DNA from: Pogonophryne albipinna
Lineage: Eukaryota; Chordata; Actinopteri; Perciformes; Artedidraconidae
NCBI GenBank assembly: GCA_028583405.1
Contig: CM053256.1
Span: forward strand, 19,579,534-19,643,533
DNA length: 64,000 bases
Direction: 5' to 3'
Part shown: positions 34,911-46,864 of the stretch, piece after piece
How positions within the stretch are numbered: position 1 is the first letter of the stretch
Layout of the letters: each line of letters opens with the position of its first letter
The notes under the pieces: model-generated
Databases searched by the model: none
Seen by the model: only the letters and a program-made list of their open reading frames with translations
Told to the model about the DNA's origin: nothing
Translations under genes and position numbers: made by a program

Positions 34911-35159
34911 TATCCCTGTCCCTCATGGCTGAATGGCAAGTAGCTATATCCCATACTTTCGATATAAAGCTGTTCCAAAATCGGAAAATCGGTGTGTAAC
35001 CCTAAGAATTGTCACTACCGAACACATATTATCTTCAATTAAGTAAACTTTTTCGGGGTTTTATGCAAAGTATTAGGTTTTTATGTGTGTAAACCTCTTC
35101 AAAAATGTGTATGCTAGCCATGTACTTGCTAGCATTCTTTAGTTATGCTCAATTTGAGC

Positions 35160-35262
35160 TAGAATCGTCACTACCGAAACAGTCACTACCGAAACAGTCA
35201 CTACCGAAACATATGGTTACGTTTCGGTAATTGACATCATCGTTTCGGTAGTGACAAAATGG
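35160..35262. repeat. CACTACCGAA motif cluster (15-bp tandem units plus inverted copies)
   Basis: gtcactaccgaaaca occurs three times in tandem at 35167-35211, followed by inverted copies (gtttcggtaa at 35221 and gtttcggtagtgac at 35251). Single copies of tcactaccgaacac lie at 34258 and 35011. Confidence 0.7.
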
Positions 35263-36054
35263 TAAGCAGGTAAATCCCACCATTTTGAAATAAATGTCTT
35301 TTAAAGTCTGAAAATCAGTGTGTTACTTTAAAGGTCTCTTATTATACTATTGTTAGGCATATATTATAGGTGTCAGATATGTCTATGAAGTGTTTTGCTC
35401 AAAATAACAAACAGATCACCCATTCTAACCTCATTCCCCTCTCTTTCAGCCTTTTACTAAATTCAATCAATCAATCAATCAATGTTTATTTATATAGCCA
35501 ATATCACAAATGTTACATTTGTCTCAGTGGACTTCACAGTTTGTACAAAATATCAGTATGACAATACGACACCCTCTGTCCTTAGACCCTCACATCGTAC
35601 AAGGAAAAACTTCCGAAGAAAACCCACAGTTTTAAAGGGAAAAATGGGAGAAACCTCAGGGAGAGCAACAGAGGAGGGATCCCTCTCCCAGGACGGACAG
35701 ACGTGCAATAGATGCCGTGTGTAAATTGAAAAGATAATACATTTGCAACATAGGTAGTCCAAATGTTTGGAAATGCATGTGTGTATAATAGGAAGATGAA
35801 TCCACGAGGATATCCATCCAGGACCACAGCCACGACTCAAGATCCAGGGCTCGCGATGCAGGACACAGGACCGCAGGATCATCCATGACTCCGGATTCCA
35901 GCGTATATAGACACCAAAAAGAAAGAAATTTGGGGAAGCTGGGTTAATCGGAACATGAGAGTACACAGGTATAGACAGAGAGAAGGAAGAAGTAAGATGT
36001 CCCCAGACAAACTAAGCCTATATCAGCAAAACTAGGGGCTGAATCTAATCAGCC

Positions 36055-37900
36055 CTAACTATAAGCTTTATCAAAAAGGAAGGTCTTAAGCGCACTCTTA
36101 AAAACGGATAGGGTGTCTGCCGCCCGAACACAAACTGGAAGCTGATTCCACAAATGTGGAGCTTGATAAGAAAAGGCTCTGGCTCCCATTGTACTTTTAG
36201 AGACTCTAGGAACAACCAACAACCCTGCATTCTTGGAACGCAATGCCCTAGTAGGACAGTAGGGTATAATGAGTTCTTTAAGGTAAGATGGCGCCTGCCC
36301 ATTAAGGGCTTTGTAGGCGAGAAGAAGAATTTTAAATTCTATCCTGTGTTCTATAGGGAGCCAGTGTAAGTCAGAACAGGAGTAATGTGGTCCCTTTTCC
36401 TAACTCAGTACACGAGTGTTAGTACACGAGCTGCAGCATTTTGAATCAGCTGAAGCGACTTGACTGACTTCTTGGTACACCCTGATAATAAAGAGTTACA
36501 ATAATCCAGCCTTGAAGTAACAAATGCATGGACTAGTTTCTCTGCATCGTTTTGAGGCAAGATATGCCTGATTTTTGCAATGTTACGTAGATGGAAGTAG
36601 GCGGTCCTTGAAATTGATTTTATGTGGGCGTTAAAGGATAAATCCTGATCAAATATAACACCAAGATTCCTTACAGTCTCACTGGAGGCCAAATTAATGC
36701 CATCCATAGTTAGTATATCTTTAGATAATTTGTTTCGTAGATTCTTCGGGCCAAGTACAATAACTTCAGTTTTGGTCGTGTTTAACATCAAAAAGTTTAA
36801 GGTCATCCACGTTTTTAAGTCCTTGAGGCAGTCTTGAATTGTATTTAGATGATTAATTTCATCAGGCTTGATTGATAAATATAGTTGAGTATCATCCGCA
36901 TAACAGTGAACATTTACAGAATGATTCCTTATAATATTGCCTAACGAACAAAATAGGTCCGAGCACTGAGCCCTGTGGCACTCCATAGCTAACTTTGGTT
37001 TGCGTGGAAGATTCATCATTGACACGTACAAACTGAGAGCGTTCAGAGATAGGACCTAAACCAGCCTAAAGCAGTTCCCTGTATGCCAACTAAGTGCTCT
37101 AGTCTTTGCAATAAGATATCATGGTCGATAGTATCAAATGCAGCACTGAGATCGAGCAAAACAAGAATAGAGACAAGTCCCTTGTCAGAGGCTATTAGAA
37201 TGTCATGTGTGACTTTAACCAGAGCTGTCTCTGTGCTATGATGTGTTCTAAAGCCAGACTGAAAATCTTCAAATAAATCATTGTTTTTTAAGTAATCACA
37301 CAACTGTTTTACGACTGCTTTCTCAAGAATTTTTGAGAGGAACGGAAGATTAGAAATAGGTCTATAATTGGCTAAAACCTCTGGATCGAGGTTGTGCTTT
37401 TTAAGAAGCGGTTTTATCACTGCTACTTTGAATGATTGTGGAACATAGCCTGATAATAAAGACATATTCATAATACTTAATAAAGAAGTGCTAATTAATG
37501 GAAAAACTTCCTTCAACAGCTTAGTTGGAATTGGGTCTAACATACACGTTGATGGTTTAGAAGAGAGAATCATTGAATTTAATTGTTCAAGGTTTATGGC
37601 TGAAAAGCATTCTAGTTTACTATCCAGTGTAATACCAGAACTCACGCTTCCGGGAGCCGTTGATAACACTATACTGGTCAAAGACAAGAGGTCATTAATT
37701 TTGTTTCTAAGAGTAACAATTTTATCGTTAAAAAAGCACATAAAATCATTACTACTGAGTGCTATGGGAATAGAAGGCTCAATCGAGCTGTGGCTCTCTG
37801 TCAGCCTGGCTACAGTGCTGAAAAGAAATCTTGCATTATTCTTATTCTCATCTATTAATGAAGAGTAGTAGGCTGCTCTCGCTTTACGCAGTGCTTTCTT
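36055..37900 (-). pseudogene. L2 LINE reverse transcriptase region (frameshifted)
   Basis: 37900-37043 carries the RT fingers and motif A ([17 protein letters not shown], plus the [12 protein letters not shown] block); upstream of its first Met the frame is open through [14 protein letters not shown]. It breaks at about 37040 after GWFRSYL. 37031-36405 carries motif C (CYADDTQLY) and the thumb (LGVIFDQDLSFNAHI, SRLDYCNSLLSG). Between them the usual GVPQGSVLGP segment is out of frame. After 36405 a further shift leads to DLHWLPIEHRIEFKILLLAY and NAGLLVVPRVSKST, ending in SALKTFLFDKAYS at 36055, the typical L2 C-terminus. It would act in target-primed reverse transcription if intact. Confidence 0.85.
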
Positions 37901-37926
37901 ATATTCATTGAGAGTAATATGCCAAA

Positions 37927-38690
37927 TTAAACGAGATTCTTCAAGTTTAGTGGAACGCCGGACCTTTCAAGTTGTCTCGACTTTTGCTTTATTTTGCGGG
38001 TTTCGGCATTATGCCATGGAGCTAATCTATGTTGTTTTATTTTCTTCTTTTTCAAAGGAGCAACAGAGTCTAATTTTATTCGCAGCGCATCTGTAGCACT
38101 ATCAACAACATGATCAATTTGGGGTGGTGTACATTTTGTATAAGTTTCCTCCCCTACATGCAGACATGCTATCGAGTTAAGTATTGGTGAAATCTCTTCC
38201 TTAAATTTGGCTATAGCACTAACAGATAGGTTTCTGCTGCAGGAGCTTTTGACTAATGCTTTGTAGTCTAGTAACAGTACTTCAAAAGTTACTAAGAAAT
38301 GGTCGGATAAAGCAGGATTATGCGATTCGACTAATAGTTGCTCAATTTCAATACCATAAGTCAGAACAAGGTCGAGAGTGTGATTATAGCAGTGGGTTGG
38401 TTTATTTACACTCTGACAAAAACCAACAAAATCTAATATAGAGTTAAATGCAACAGTAAGGCTACTTTTATCATCGTCAACATGAATATTAAAGTCACCT
38501 ACGATAATTACTTTATCTGTTTTAAGTACCAAAGTTGATAAAAACTCAGAGAATTCTGATAAGAATTCTGAATAAGGACCTGGTGCACGGTACACTGTAA
38601 CAAATAAGATTGGCTGCAAAGTTTTCCAGGTCGGATGCGTAAGACTAAAAACGAGACTTTCAAAGGAGGTATAATTTAATTTTGGTTTCG
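37927..38690 (-). pseudogene. L2 LINE AP-like endonuclease, C-terminal part
   Basis: VTVYRAPGPYSEFLSEFSEF, then VIIVGDFNIHVDD (the GDFN catalytic block), then HTLDLVLT and SDHFLVTFE (the SDH block) are the C-terminal half of the exonuclease-endonuclease-phosphatase fold used by LINEs. The frame is open upstream of the first counted codon (a TTG) to at least 38690, so the N-terminal half is lost by truncation rather than by a stop. One frameshift near 37970 separates it from the reverse transcriptase. Confidence 0.8.
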
Positions 38691-38760
38691 TATTGATAAG
38701 TAAACTTGAGTCAAAGATTGATAATTGATAATTTAAAAAAATTAAGTATATTGACTTATC

Positions 38761-39179
38761 AACTAAAATGATATGATACTGATTGGTTTAATGTATGTTC
38801 AATTTCAACAATCATCAACTCTGGAATCAATATGATCAGTATTATGCATTTTACAAAGAAAGTTTGCATTATGATTTTTATGAATTGTATAAATTGAACT
38901 TTGAAATTTGATAAAAAATTCACTTTTATTAATTTAATTGTGAAAACCCTTAAAATGCTATTTAGAGAAGGGAAGGTAAAACAATCTTAACAGGTTAATA
39001 TAACACTTTTTTACTACAGTGTATGTACTATGTTTCCGTAGTGACCATTTTTGGTAGAGGAAGAACATTCCAATACAGTCTGAAAATATGATCTAAAAGT
39101 GTACGGTTATTTTACTAGATATGTGTAATTTAGATATGGTACAAAATATATATGGACAAAGTTTTGTGAAAAAAACATA
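38761..39179. other. AT-rich non-coding between two LINE copies
   Basis: No gene; contains cgtagtgaccatttttggta at about 39038, related to the CACTACCGAA motif family at 34-35 kb. Confidence 0.4.
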
Positions 39180-39494
39180 CAATCAATCAATCAATCAATG
39201 TTTATTTATATAGCCCAATATCACAAATGTTACATTTGTCTCAGTGGACTTCATAGTTTGTACAAAATATCAGTATGACAATACGACACCCTCTGTCCTT
39301 AGACCCTCACATCGTACAAGGAAAAACTTCCGAAGAAAACCCACAGTTTTAAAGGGAAAAATGGGAGAAACCTCAGGGAGAGCAACAGAGGAGGGATCCC
39401 TCTCCCATGACGGACAGACGTGCAATAGATGCCGTGTGTAAATTGAAAAGATAATACATTTGCAACATAGGTAGTCCAAATGTTTAGAAATGCA
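39180..39494 (-). mobile_element. L2 LINE 3'-end fragment (second copy)
   Basis: 39180-39494 repeats 35461-35782 almost exactly, including the CAATCAAT tail and acaccctctgtccttagacc. It differs at a handful of bases. It holds only ~310 bp of 3' UTR, a severely 5'-truncated insertion. Confidence 0.9.
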
Positions 39495-40182
39495 TTACAT
39501 TGCATTTACAACATTTCAAAACATTTCCAACCTGACTTTGGTCCAATTCGGTAGAATGGCCCATATACTAGCGGTACCGAAGTGGGCCGGTCGAGAGTCC
39601 CGGGCTGATTTTTAGTCCCAGTCCGCCCCTGGTCATCATTTACAGCCCCCTCCCGTCTTTCTCTGCTGTTGCAAGACAAATCACTGCATCATTCGTTATA
39701 GTTTCGGTATTTGTTCAACAAATATGTCATTTTTTTCTACCTCACTGAAACAACAGAGATAGTGGAAGTGATTTGTGTGTTTCAGACATTTCAGAGGGAG
39801 TTGGACATTGGTCATCGTAGTTTTAGCAGTATTGCCCTCTACTGGTGAAGTGCAAAATATTCTTGATTTAAATATAATGAGCTGCATGCTGGTGGTAACC
39901 ATTCGTCAGACACATTTTAGATTGTATGAAGTAATTATAGCGTATATGAATTGCGATCTTCCAAAATACACATTTGCCTATCTTTAGGGAGTTTCACTTG
40001 AAAATTGTCAGGTTTAACATTTGGCTGGGGTGTGGGGGGAAATAAACATTTAACTGAACTTATCATTCGATTTTCAATTTACAAAGGCACTTCATTGTCT
40101 CTCTTTGACTCCTATCTAGCTTCTCTAGACTGTGGAGTCAGGAGTCCATCTGTAATGAACTTCAGCTATGAGGCCATTTAGG
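39495..40182. other. Non-coding with a possible hAT-end fragment
   Basis: cagtccgcccctg at about 39620-39632 looks like the end of a hAT element of the 'caggggcggactgggac' type, but no partner end or duplication was found. Nothing else recognised. Confidence 0.4.
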
Positions 40183-40183
40183 G

Positions 40184-40271
<88 letters not shown>
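40183..40271 (+). repeat. (CA)n(GA)n compound microsatellite
   Basis: About eight CA units followed by about 35 perfect AG units. Confidence 0.95.
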
Positions 40272-40274
<3 letters not shown>

Positions 40275-40518
40275 CTAGATCAATCCCCTACTGCCCAATT
40301 AGGACTGACAGTAGGATTAAGGAAGGCTCACTCCCCGGGTCACGTGAACTCTGTTGTCTGATACAGTTTCCCTCTGGAGACACACACAGGACTGATAGCA
40401 CACAGAGGAGTGTGTGTGAACGCGTGTGTGTGCCTGTGTGTATCGAAAGGGAGTACAGGGAGAATCATTTGTTTTTCTAAGACATGTGCTGGTCGAGGTA
40501 TTTGTGTGTGCAACAGTC

Positions 40519-40703
<185 letters not shown>

Positions 40704-40952
40704 ACGGGCATGCCTGCTCATACATGTGCAATGGCGCAAGCAAAAAACATGCATATTACCCTTTCTACTAAATCCTCTGGACCTCCTCAGGTGTATTAAA
40801 TTACCATGTAATTCATCATCATATCATTACAATCAATCATTATAACTTTCCATCATCAGTAACTTGGATGCCCAGAGATATGTTCTCTTATGCAAGTCAT
40901 ATACATATATATAAGTCTATTTTATTGGGCTATTATGATGTTCTACATGTGC

Positions 40953-41000
<48 letters not shown>
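40953..41000 (+). repeat. (TA)n microsatellite
   Basis: Perfect TA/AT alternation of about 47 bp. Confidence 0.95.
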
Positions 41001-41003
<3 letters not shown>

Positions 41004-41528
41004 GCAAAGTATTGGTATTAAATCCACGGAAAAGCTACAAAGTCAGTTACAATGTGGTGCTGATTGTGCCTGTGACCTCGCTGAACCGCGGCAGTATCCA
41101 TATTTCATTAGTAACACTCTATCCATATTTCATTACGAGGCTGGTCAGTTATTCAATACCTAATACCTGGTCAGTGACAGAGGCCTCGCCAGTGGCGTAA
41201 CTATCGACGGTGCAGCCGGTGCATTGCACCGGGGCCCACAGCCGTCCAGGGGCCCATGCAAAAAAAAAAAAAAAGTATATATATCATTTTTTTATATATA
41301 TTTTGGGGCCCCAATGGCATTGACTGGTTCACGCAGTCTTCAAAGTAACCTAGCAACCTAAATTAATTTGTAATTTGTCTGTCCAATGACCTTGCTCCCT
41401 TTCATGTCATGTGATACCTTGCGTGACGAGCGAACCGTTTAATCAACATCAAAAGTTATATGTACTACACAGCTATAGCAGCAGCAAGATCGGCAGAATT
41501 ATAACAAATTGAATAGCTTGCATTTATA

Positions 41529-42405
41529 ATGTACAGCAAACCAAAACACAAGAGCGGCGCTCAAAAGAGAAAGGACAAGAGAGAACAAGGAGATGTAAAG
41601 GCTAAACTGACAAAATTAGACAGTTTTTTTTGTCATACATCGTCCTCGAAATCGAACGCTAACGTTGGTAATGTTGACGTGCAGCGGCAGCCGGAGCCGG
41701 AGGCTAACGATAGCTCACCTGCCTCACCATCGTCTAGCTCCACAAGTGAAGCTGTATCCGTGGTTGTGCGACCTTCTTCTCCAGCCATGAGCCAGGAGGA
41801 GAGGATGGATTTGGCTGTGCCCGGCGGTGGTCCTACAGTTCCAGCAAGGGCCCCGCCCCCAACCGATAGGGGACTCTATGGTGCTATTGAGACCCCCGAC
41901 GCCAAGATCAAAGGCTATATTATAGCAACTGGTCCATGTAGGCCTATCGGCCCATTCCCCAGAGACACACATCAAGGAAACAGGTGTTTCTCCGAGATGT
42001 ATTACACCACCACTACCAGAGCAGGTATCAAACTGCCACGGACATGTCTGTGTTACTCCTCCACCCTGGACTGTGCCTATTGTGAGCCGTGCTGGCTGTT
42101 CGTAGACCGAGGTGCACCGTTCTACAGTGATGCGTGGACATGCGTTGTCTGCGAGGATTGACTCACATGCACAATCTCAGGTCCATGTCGGAGCGTGTGT
42201 CATATATGAACAGTGGAAGAAAAACGGGAGAATCGATGCAAACATGGAGAGGAATGCAAGGAATGCTGCTAATTACTGGAGACAGGTACTTGAGCGTATT
42301 GTCAACATTACAATCACTCTGGCCACTTGTAACTTGGCTTTTAGAGGACATAGGGAGATTCTTGGACAGCCCAACAGTGGAAACTTTCTCAGTATGACTT
42401 GTTGA
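41529..42405 (+). pseudogene. ZMYM1/TTF-type hAT transposase N-terminal fragment
   Basis: ATG at 41529 opens 210 codons: a basic start (KPKHKSGAQKRKDKRE), a helix-like LTKLDSFF, a Ser/Pro-rich linker, then RCFSEMYYTT and CLCYSSTLDCAYCEPCWLF, the cysteine pattern of the TTF zinc finger of ZMYM1-like hAT proteins. A shift near 42150-42165 ends the frame at a TGA. The neighbouring frame continues IDSHAQSQVHVGACVIYEQW and then RIVNITITLATCNLAFRGHR, the usual start of the catalytic region, before an internal deletion stops it at 42405. Confidence 0.7.
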
Positions 42406-42627
42406 GCGACCACAAGGTTCTGTGAAATACTTGAGTCCAGCTGTTCAAAATCTACATAATCGCAAAGCGGGTGCAGTGCGACATTCAAGTAGAAATAAAT
42501 AATGCTCCGTTTTATGTTGTTTGCATAAGTAGGCTATATTTTTCTTTTCGTTTATTTAATTAGTTAATTTCAAGACAACTTTGGGAATTTTGTTTGTTTG
42601 TTATGAGTTTTAAATAGATTTTGAAAG

Positions 42628-42628
<1 letters not shown>

Positions 42629-42669
<41 letters not shown>
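42629..42669 (+). repeat. (GA)n microsatellite inside the hAT element
   Basis: About 20 perfect GA units. Confidence 0.95.
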
Positions 42670-42673
<4 letters not shown>

Positions 42674-42760
42674 AAAGCAAGCAACGCTGAATTGGGGGGG
42701 GGCCCAAAAAAATATTTGCACCGGGGCCAATCACAACCTTGTTACGCCACTGGGCCTCGC

Positions 42761-45700
42761 TGAACTCGGAGCAGCCTTATAGCGAGCATGCGGAAGATAA
42801 TGGGCCTCAGTGTTGTCTGTGGACCAGTGCCAACTATTTTGTTTTCCACAACTGGAAGAGGAGAGGGAGAGAAAGTCAAGGTAGTTACTCAACTGTGTGT
42901 CAGGATATAATGTATTAACCCAGTTAAGTGGCATCAATTGTTTATTAGGAGCTATTAAGTAATACTGAAATCCAAATACATGAGGTCAGAGACGGCTGCC
43001 TGCAGATACACATATCTGATAATGTCTGTCAGGAGGTAAGAGGGCATGCACACATACTGTACACATGTACATGCAAGCACCAGCAATTACATGTACATGT
43101 ACATGTAATTGCTTGTGTGAGTCTAGAACAGAAGACATGGAAAAGCTTCATATCATTTGAATTCAAAATTGCTTTTCAAAATGATGTTGCATGTTAAGCA
43201 GAAAATGTATCACAGTATAGTGTAAGCTATGGCAAAGCAGCATGGTAAGCACACTTCCCAGTTCATCAAGGTTATTCATTTTTTGCCAAGGGGCATCTCA
43301 GCATGTCAAGACAATTTGCCTGGAATGAGCTAAACGGTCCAGACTTCTGTCCAGTATCATAATACTATCCAAACCCTGGCAATTTGCAAGTAGGTTAATT
43401 TCATTTACAGGGTATTTTTGCAGTTCATAATAATATACTTTTTTTACATCTTGTATTGATGAGGTAACAGAAAGTAATCAAGTTACAACACTTTGATATT
43501 GCGAAACTTGGATATGGTTGCCAACTACTTTTTTCAACAGGTAACAGTAACTGCATCAGAATATTTTATTTAAATAACCCTCCAAACTCTACTAGCCAGT
43601 ATAGGTGTTTGTGCCACACTCGTTTTGTTAGTGGTAAAAACAAAATATTAGATTTTTCAAGCTCTTAACTCTTCAGTTTAGAAACAAGTTCACAAGAGCC
43701 CGAATCCCATAATCCCCATGTGATGTCAAAGTGAAACATCTATAAAGACCCAGGCCAACTCACACATCTGCATTCCGAGACTGAGATTCACACAGTAATA
43801 AAAAGTAGAAGCCTGTGTATAAAGTCCAAAAACTCAGAGCATTCAATCAGATTACTTTCAGAGATAAAAGGATCTAGTGAACTAATGGTTAGAGGAAGAT
43901 AGGAAACAGAGATACCGAGCATCAGCTGTTCAGGTTTATAGGCTGATGGAATATGTGTTTTTATCAGGAATACTTGTAGCAGGTCATAAATTAAAATACA
44001 AAAGGACACATTCTAAAAACTGCTGTTAGTATAGTATTTAAAGTACAAATTGTGTGTACGAGTGTGAACGCATTTGTCTGACATTGTTTGACCCGGGAAC
44101 CCCCAGAGACTTCATTACAATCAGCCGCAGACTGGACTTGAACAATGTTAATTTCTCTGATTCTCCAACTAATCTAAAATCATGTTTCTTAGGTCCCTTG
44201 TGTGATGTGAAACACTTTCAGAGCTTAATAAAAGCTCAGCCAGCTCCAAAGTTGGACAGCGGCTCAACGCTCCCGGAGTAATCGAACATGAAAAAGGAGT
44301 TCTCTCTTCGCATTTCCTCCGCCCTGACAACTCGCTAATGAGGGTATTGATTGCAGAAACACATGCTGATGAAGGATCAACAGGCGCCGTACAGTGACAT
44401 CTGTTAACAATTCTGCGTGATTAACATAATATGTGGCCTAGAAACCTGATCTCTCCGGCCAATTGCTGGAGGTATAGCTCCAATTGAGAAGAAGCTAAAG
44501 CTGCTTGTCGCTGTCCAGATGCAACATTTTCTTTTTTTTCTTCGAGCGCTGGAGAAATAAGTAAAATTCAGAGTGAGAAAGATGATTAGATGGGTCATAT
44601 AACCTCCCATTTTGTAGGTATTAAACATTTTGAAAAATAGAAAACTAATGACATGGATACATAAACACATTTGGATATGTAGTGTCCAAATGTGCCAGTT
44701 AAGTTGTCTTGGTATGCCATTTAACTGCAATCTTTCATGAAAAATTGTTTGGTTTCAATCTCAGAAGTTTTTGTTTTTTTATCGAAACGTTTTTTTGTGT
44801 GTAATTTTTATTATAGATAAACCAACAAGATATATATGTAATAGATATTGTTTTGGATTACTGATCTTCATAATTCTCTTTAACATTTGGATAGAGCCAG
44901 GCTATCCGTATCTTCCTGCTCAAAAGGTAACCATTTACCGTCTATTCTCATATTAAACAAACATAACCATTTATCTTTACCTTACCCTTAACCATTGTCG
45001 AGAAAAGTCTATATCCCAAACTGTCAAACTGTGTTTCAAACCTTCATTTTTCATGGACACGGCCACTGGTTTGTAAGGTACTTGGCATTCTTGGGTGGTC
45101 TGTTTTAATACCACAGACAGTCTATGATTAATACTATGAAAACTAGAAACCAATGCCTTTCATGTTGCACATTAAACCACTTGTAAAGACACACACACTG
45201 CTGGCTCTCCTCCTGTCTCCCCTCCACCTGGGATTAGACCAGGAAATTGTCTTGTTTTCAGGGTCTCATCCATCTTACCTCGGCTGGTCACAAGAAGCTG
45301 TGCTGGGGGTCCACACAGGAGCCACCCAGGGCCCCAAATAATACAGTTCCACTAAAATACATGCTCACAACATCAACCTGAAAAAACAACATTGCCTGAA
45401 AAAAATCCCTCAGATAAAGCCCTCAACATGAGCGGAGGTGCATTTATAAAAAGACCTCCCCCTGCCCTGAGTGCGAACACACACACACAGACACATTCAC
45501 ACACAAGCTCTGGTCGCCAACATTTGACAATAACTTGGCAACAGTGTATTTGCCAGATATTTGTCAGATTGAGCTTTAATGTAGAGATGTAAGATACGGT
45601 AAAGTATGGACAGGTTCACACACACACACACATTCCTCATTTTAACACGCAGTAAATGTCCAGATTACCTCTGAACCTCCTCCAAGAAACTTTTCCAAAC

Positions 45701-46037
45701 TCTGCTAATGATTTCAATGGAAAGTTAAAACAAACAGGTTTTTCTTGTGTGCCTGCATGATAGCCATTTGGGTGCAATTTTAAGCTATTAATACTTCATT
45801 TTCATAATTGTGGGGTCATCTCTGGGGTGTCTGGATATTACCCCAACAGCTGGCTGCAAAGCAGAGTTTAGTCTGGCCTGGGAGATGATCAAAGTTTGGA
45901 GTCTGGTTCGAGTAATACTGTCAAATCAAAGGTGATTTTTTTTGGCACTTGTTTTATTAAATTATACAATGGAGACTGACAGGCAATATGAGAGTGACAA
46001 GTATTGCTGTAATTTACCAAAAAAAGAACAGGTTGAG
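42761..46037. other. Unique non-coding DNA
   Basis: No supported gene. acatgtacatgtacatgta at about 43090-43108 is a short palindromic run. Likely intergenic or intronic. Confidence 0.5.
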
Positions 46038-46045
46038 GTCTAGAG

Positions 46046-46856
46046 CAGGGGTTCCCAACCTTTTTTCCCAAGAGCCCCCCTGAATTACTCCTGTTGGAAC
46101 CCCCCACACACACACACACAACGGGGGGGGGGGATGCAACAGCGGTAATTAAAGTTTAAAAGTCTCAAAAATGCTACAACTACTGTCACAAACTGGATGA
46201 ATGTGAAGTATTTTGTTAAAGGAGGATGAAAGCGTAATTAAGGAGCACTATTGGAGTGACTTTGATGGTTATTGGACTCAGGATTAATTAATTTGGATTC
46301 CCGCTGTATGAAGAAATTAAAGGACGGCGCAAGTGGAAACAATTCACAAAGGGATGAAACTGTTTAAAACACATGCTCAAAGTAAGCCGGATTTTGCCGA
46401 TGTGTTTATGTGGATTCAAAAGTCGTAAACAATCTACAAAATGGAGGAGACCGATCTGATCGGAGCAACTGTGACAAATAATCCAACTGAAACCGGCATG
46501 GACAATGACTATGTTTTAAAAATGCTCTTATCCAGAAAAGCCTGGTTTGGACACTTTACGGGCCGAAGAAACATTTCTATTAAAGAAATAATTATACATT
46601 TCTGTCTTTTTATGCCTATAATAGCTACTAACTTGAATTTTTATTGAAATGAATTCATAAATTATTTTTTATATTTTATTGTAATGTAGTGACAAGGCTT
46701 TTAGTGACAATCATGTATTGCGTTACAATTACTGTATATGTAAAAAAAAAAAAAAAAAAGGCTAAATATGATATTTGGCCTCAAATCATCTGAGTCCTGA
46801 CGCCTCCCCCACCCCCCCGGTGATCGTTGGCGCGCCCCCCAGGTTGGGAACCACTG
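46046..46856. mobile_element. hAT element, 811 bp, 8-bp TSD GTCTAGAG
   Basis: It starts caggggttcccaacctttt and ends caggttgggaaccactg, with GTCTAGAG at 46038-46045 and 46857-46864. Inside are a poly(G), a poly(A) of about 19 at 46741-46759, and chance frames only. Ends of the 'caggggttcccaacc' type are typical of non-autonomous hAT elements in vertebrates. Confidence 0.92.
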
Positions 46857-46864
46857 GTCTAGAG

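Larger units (their letters stand above)
35461..38760 (-). mobile_element. L2-clade LINE, 5'-truncated
   Basis: Read on the - strand: endonuclease C-terminus, reverse transcriptase, C-terminal region, then a ~580-bp 3' UTR ending in a TTGATTGATTGA tail at 35461-35480. RT motifs seen are [33 protein letters not shown] and CYADDTQLY. The 5' side fades near 38.76 kb with endonuclease sequence still open, so the start is truncated and its exact point is uncertain. At least three frameshifts or stops make it inactive. Confidence 0.85.
41190..42752 (+). mobile_element. hAT transposon, 1.56 kb, 8-bp TSD GGCCTCGC
   Basis: It starts cagtggcgtaac and ends gttacgccactg, perfect 12-bp inverted ends. GGCCTCGC flanks it at 41182-41189 and 42753-42760. 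Subterminal tgcaccggggccc / gggcccaaaa...gcaccggggcc blocks are also inverted. It keeps the transposase N-terminal region but not the catalytic core, so it is an internally deleted copy. A (GA)n at 42629-42669 lies inside. Confidence 0.92.

Noticed and set aside
35553..35966. 137-codon - strand frame at the LINE 3' end
   Set aside because: Lies in the L2 3' UTR, after the conserved C-terminal end of the LINE protein.
39600..39640. A complete hAT element ending cagtccgcccctg
   Set aside because: No partner end or 8-bp duplication found nearby; only a fragment can be claimed.
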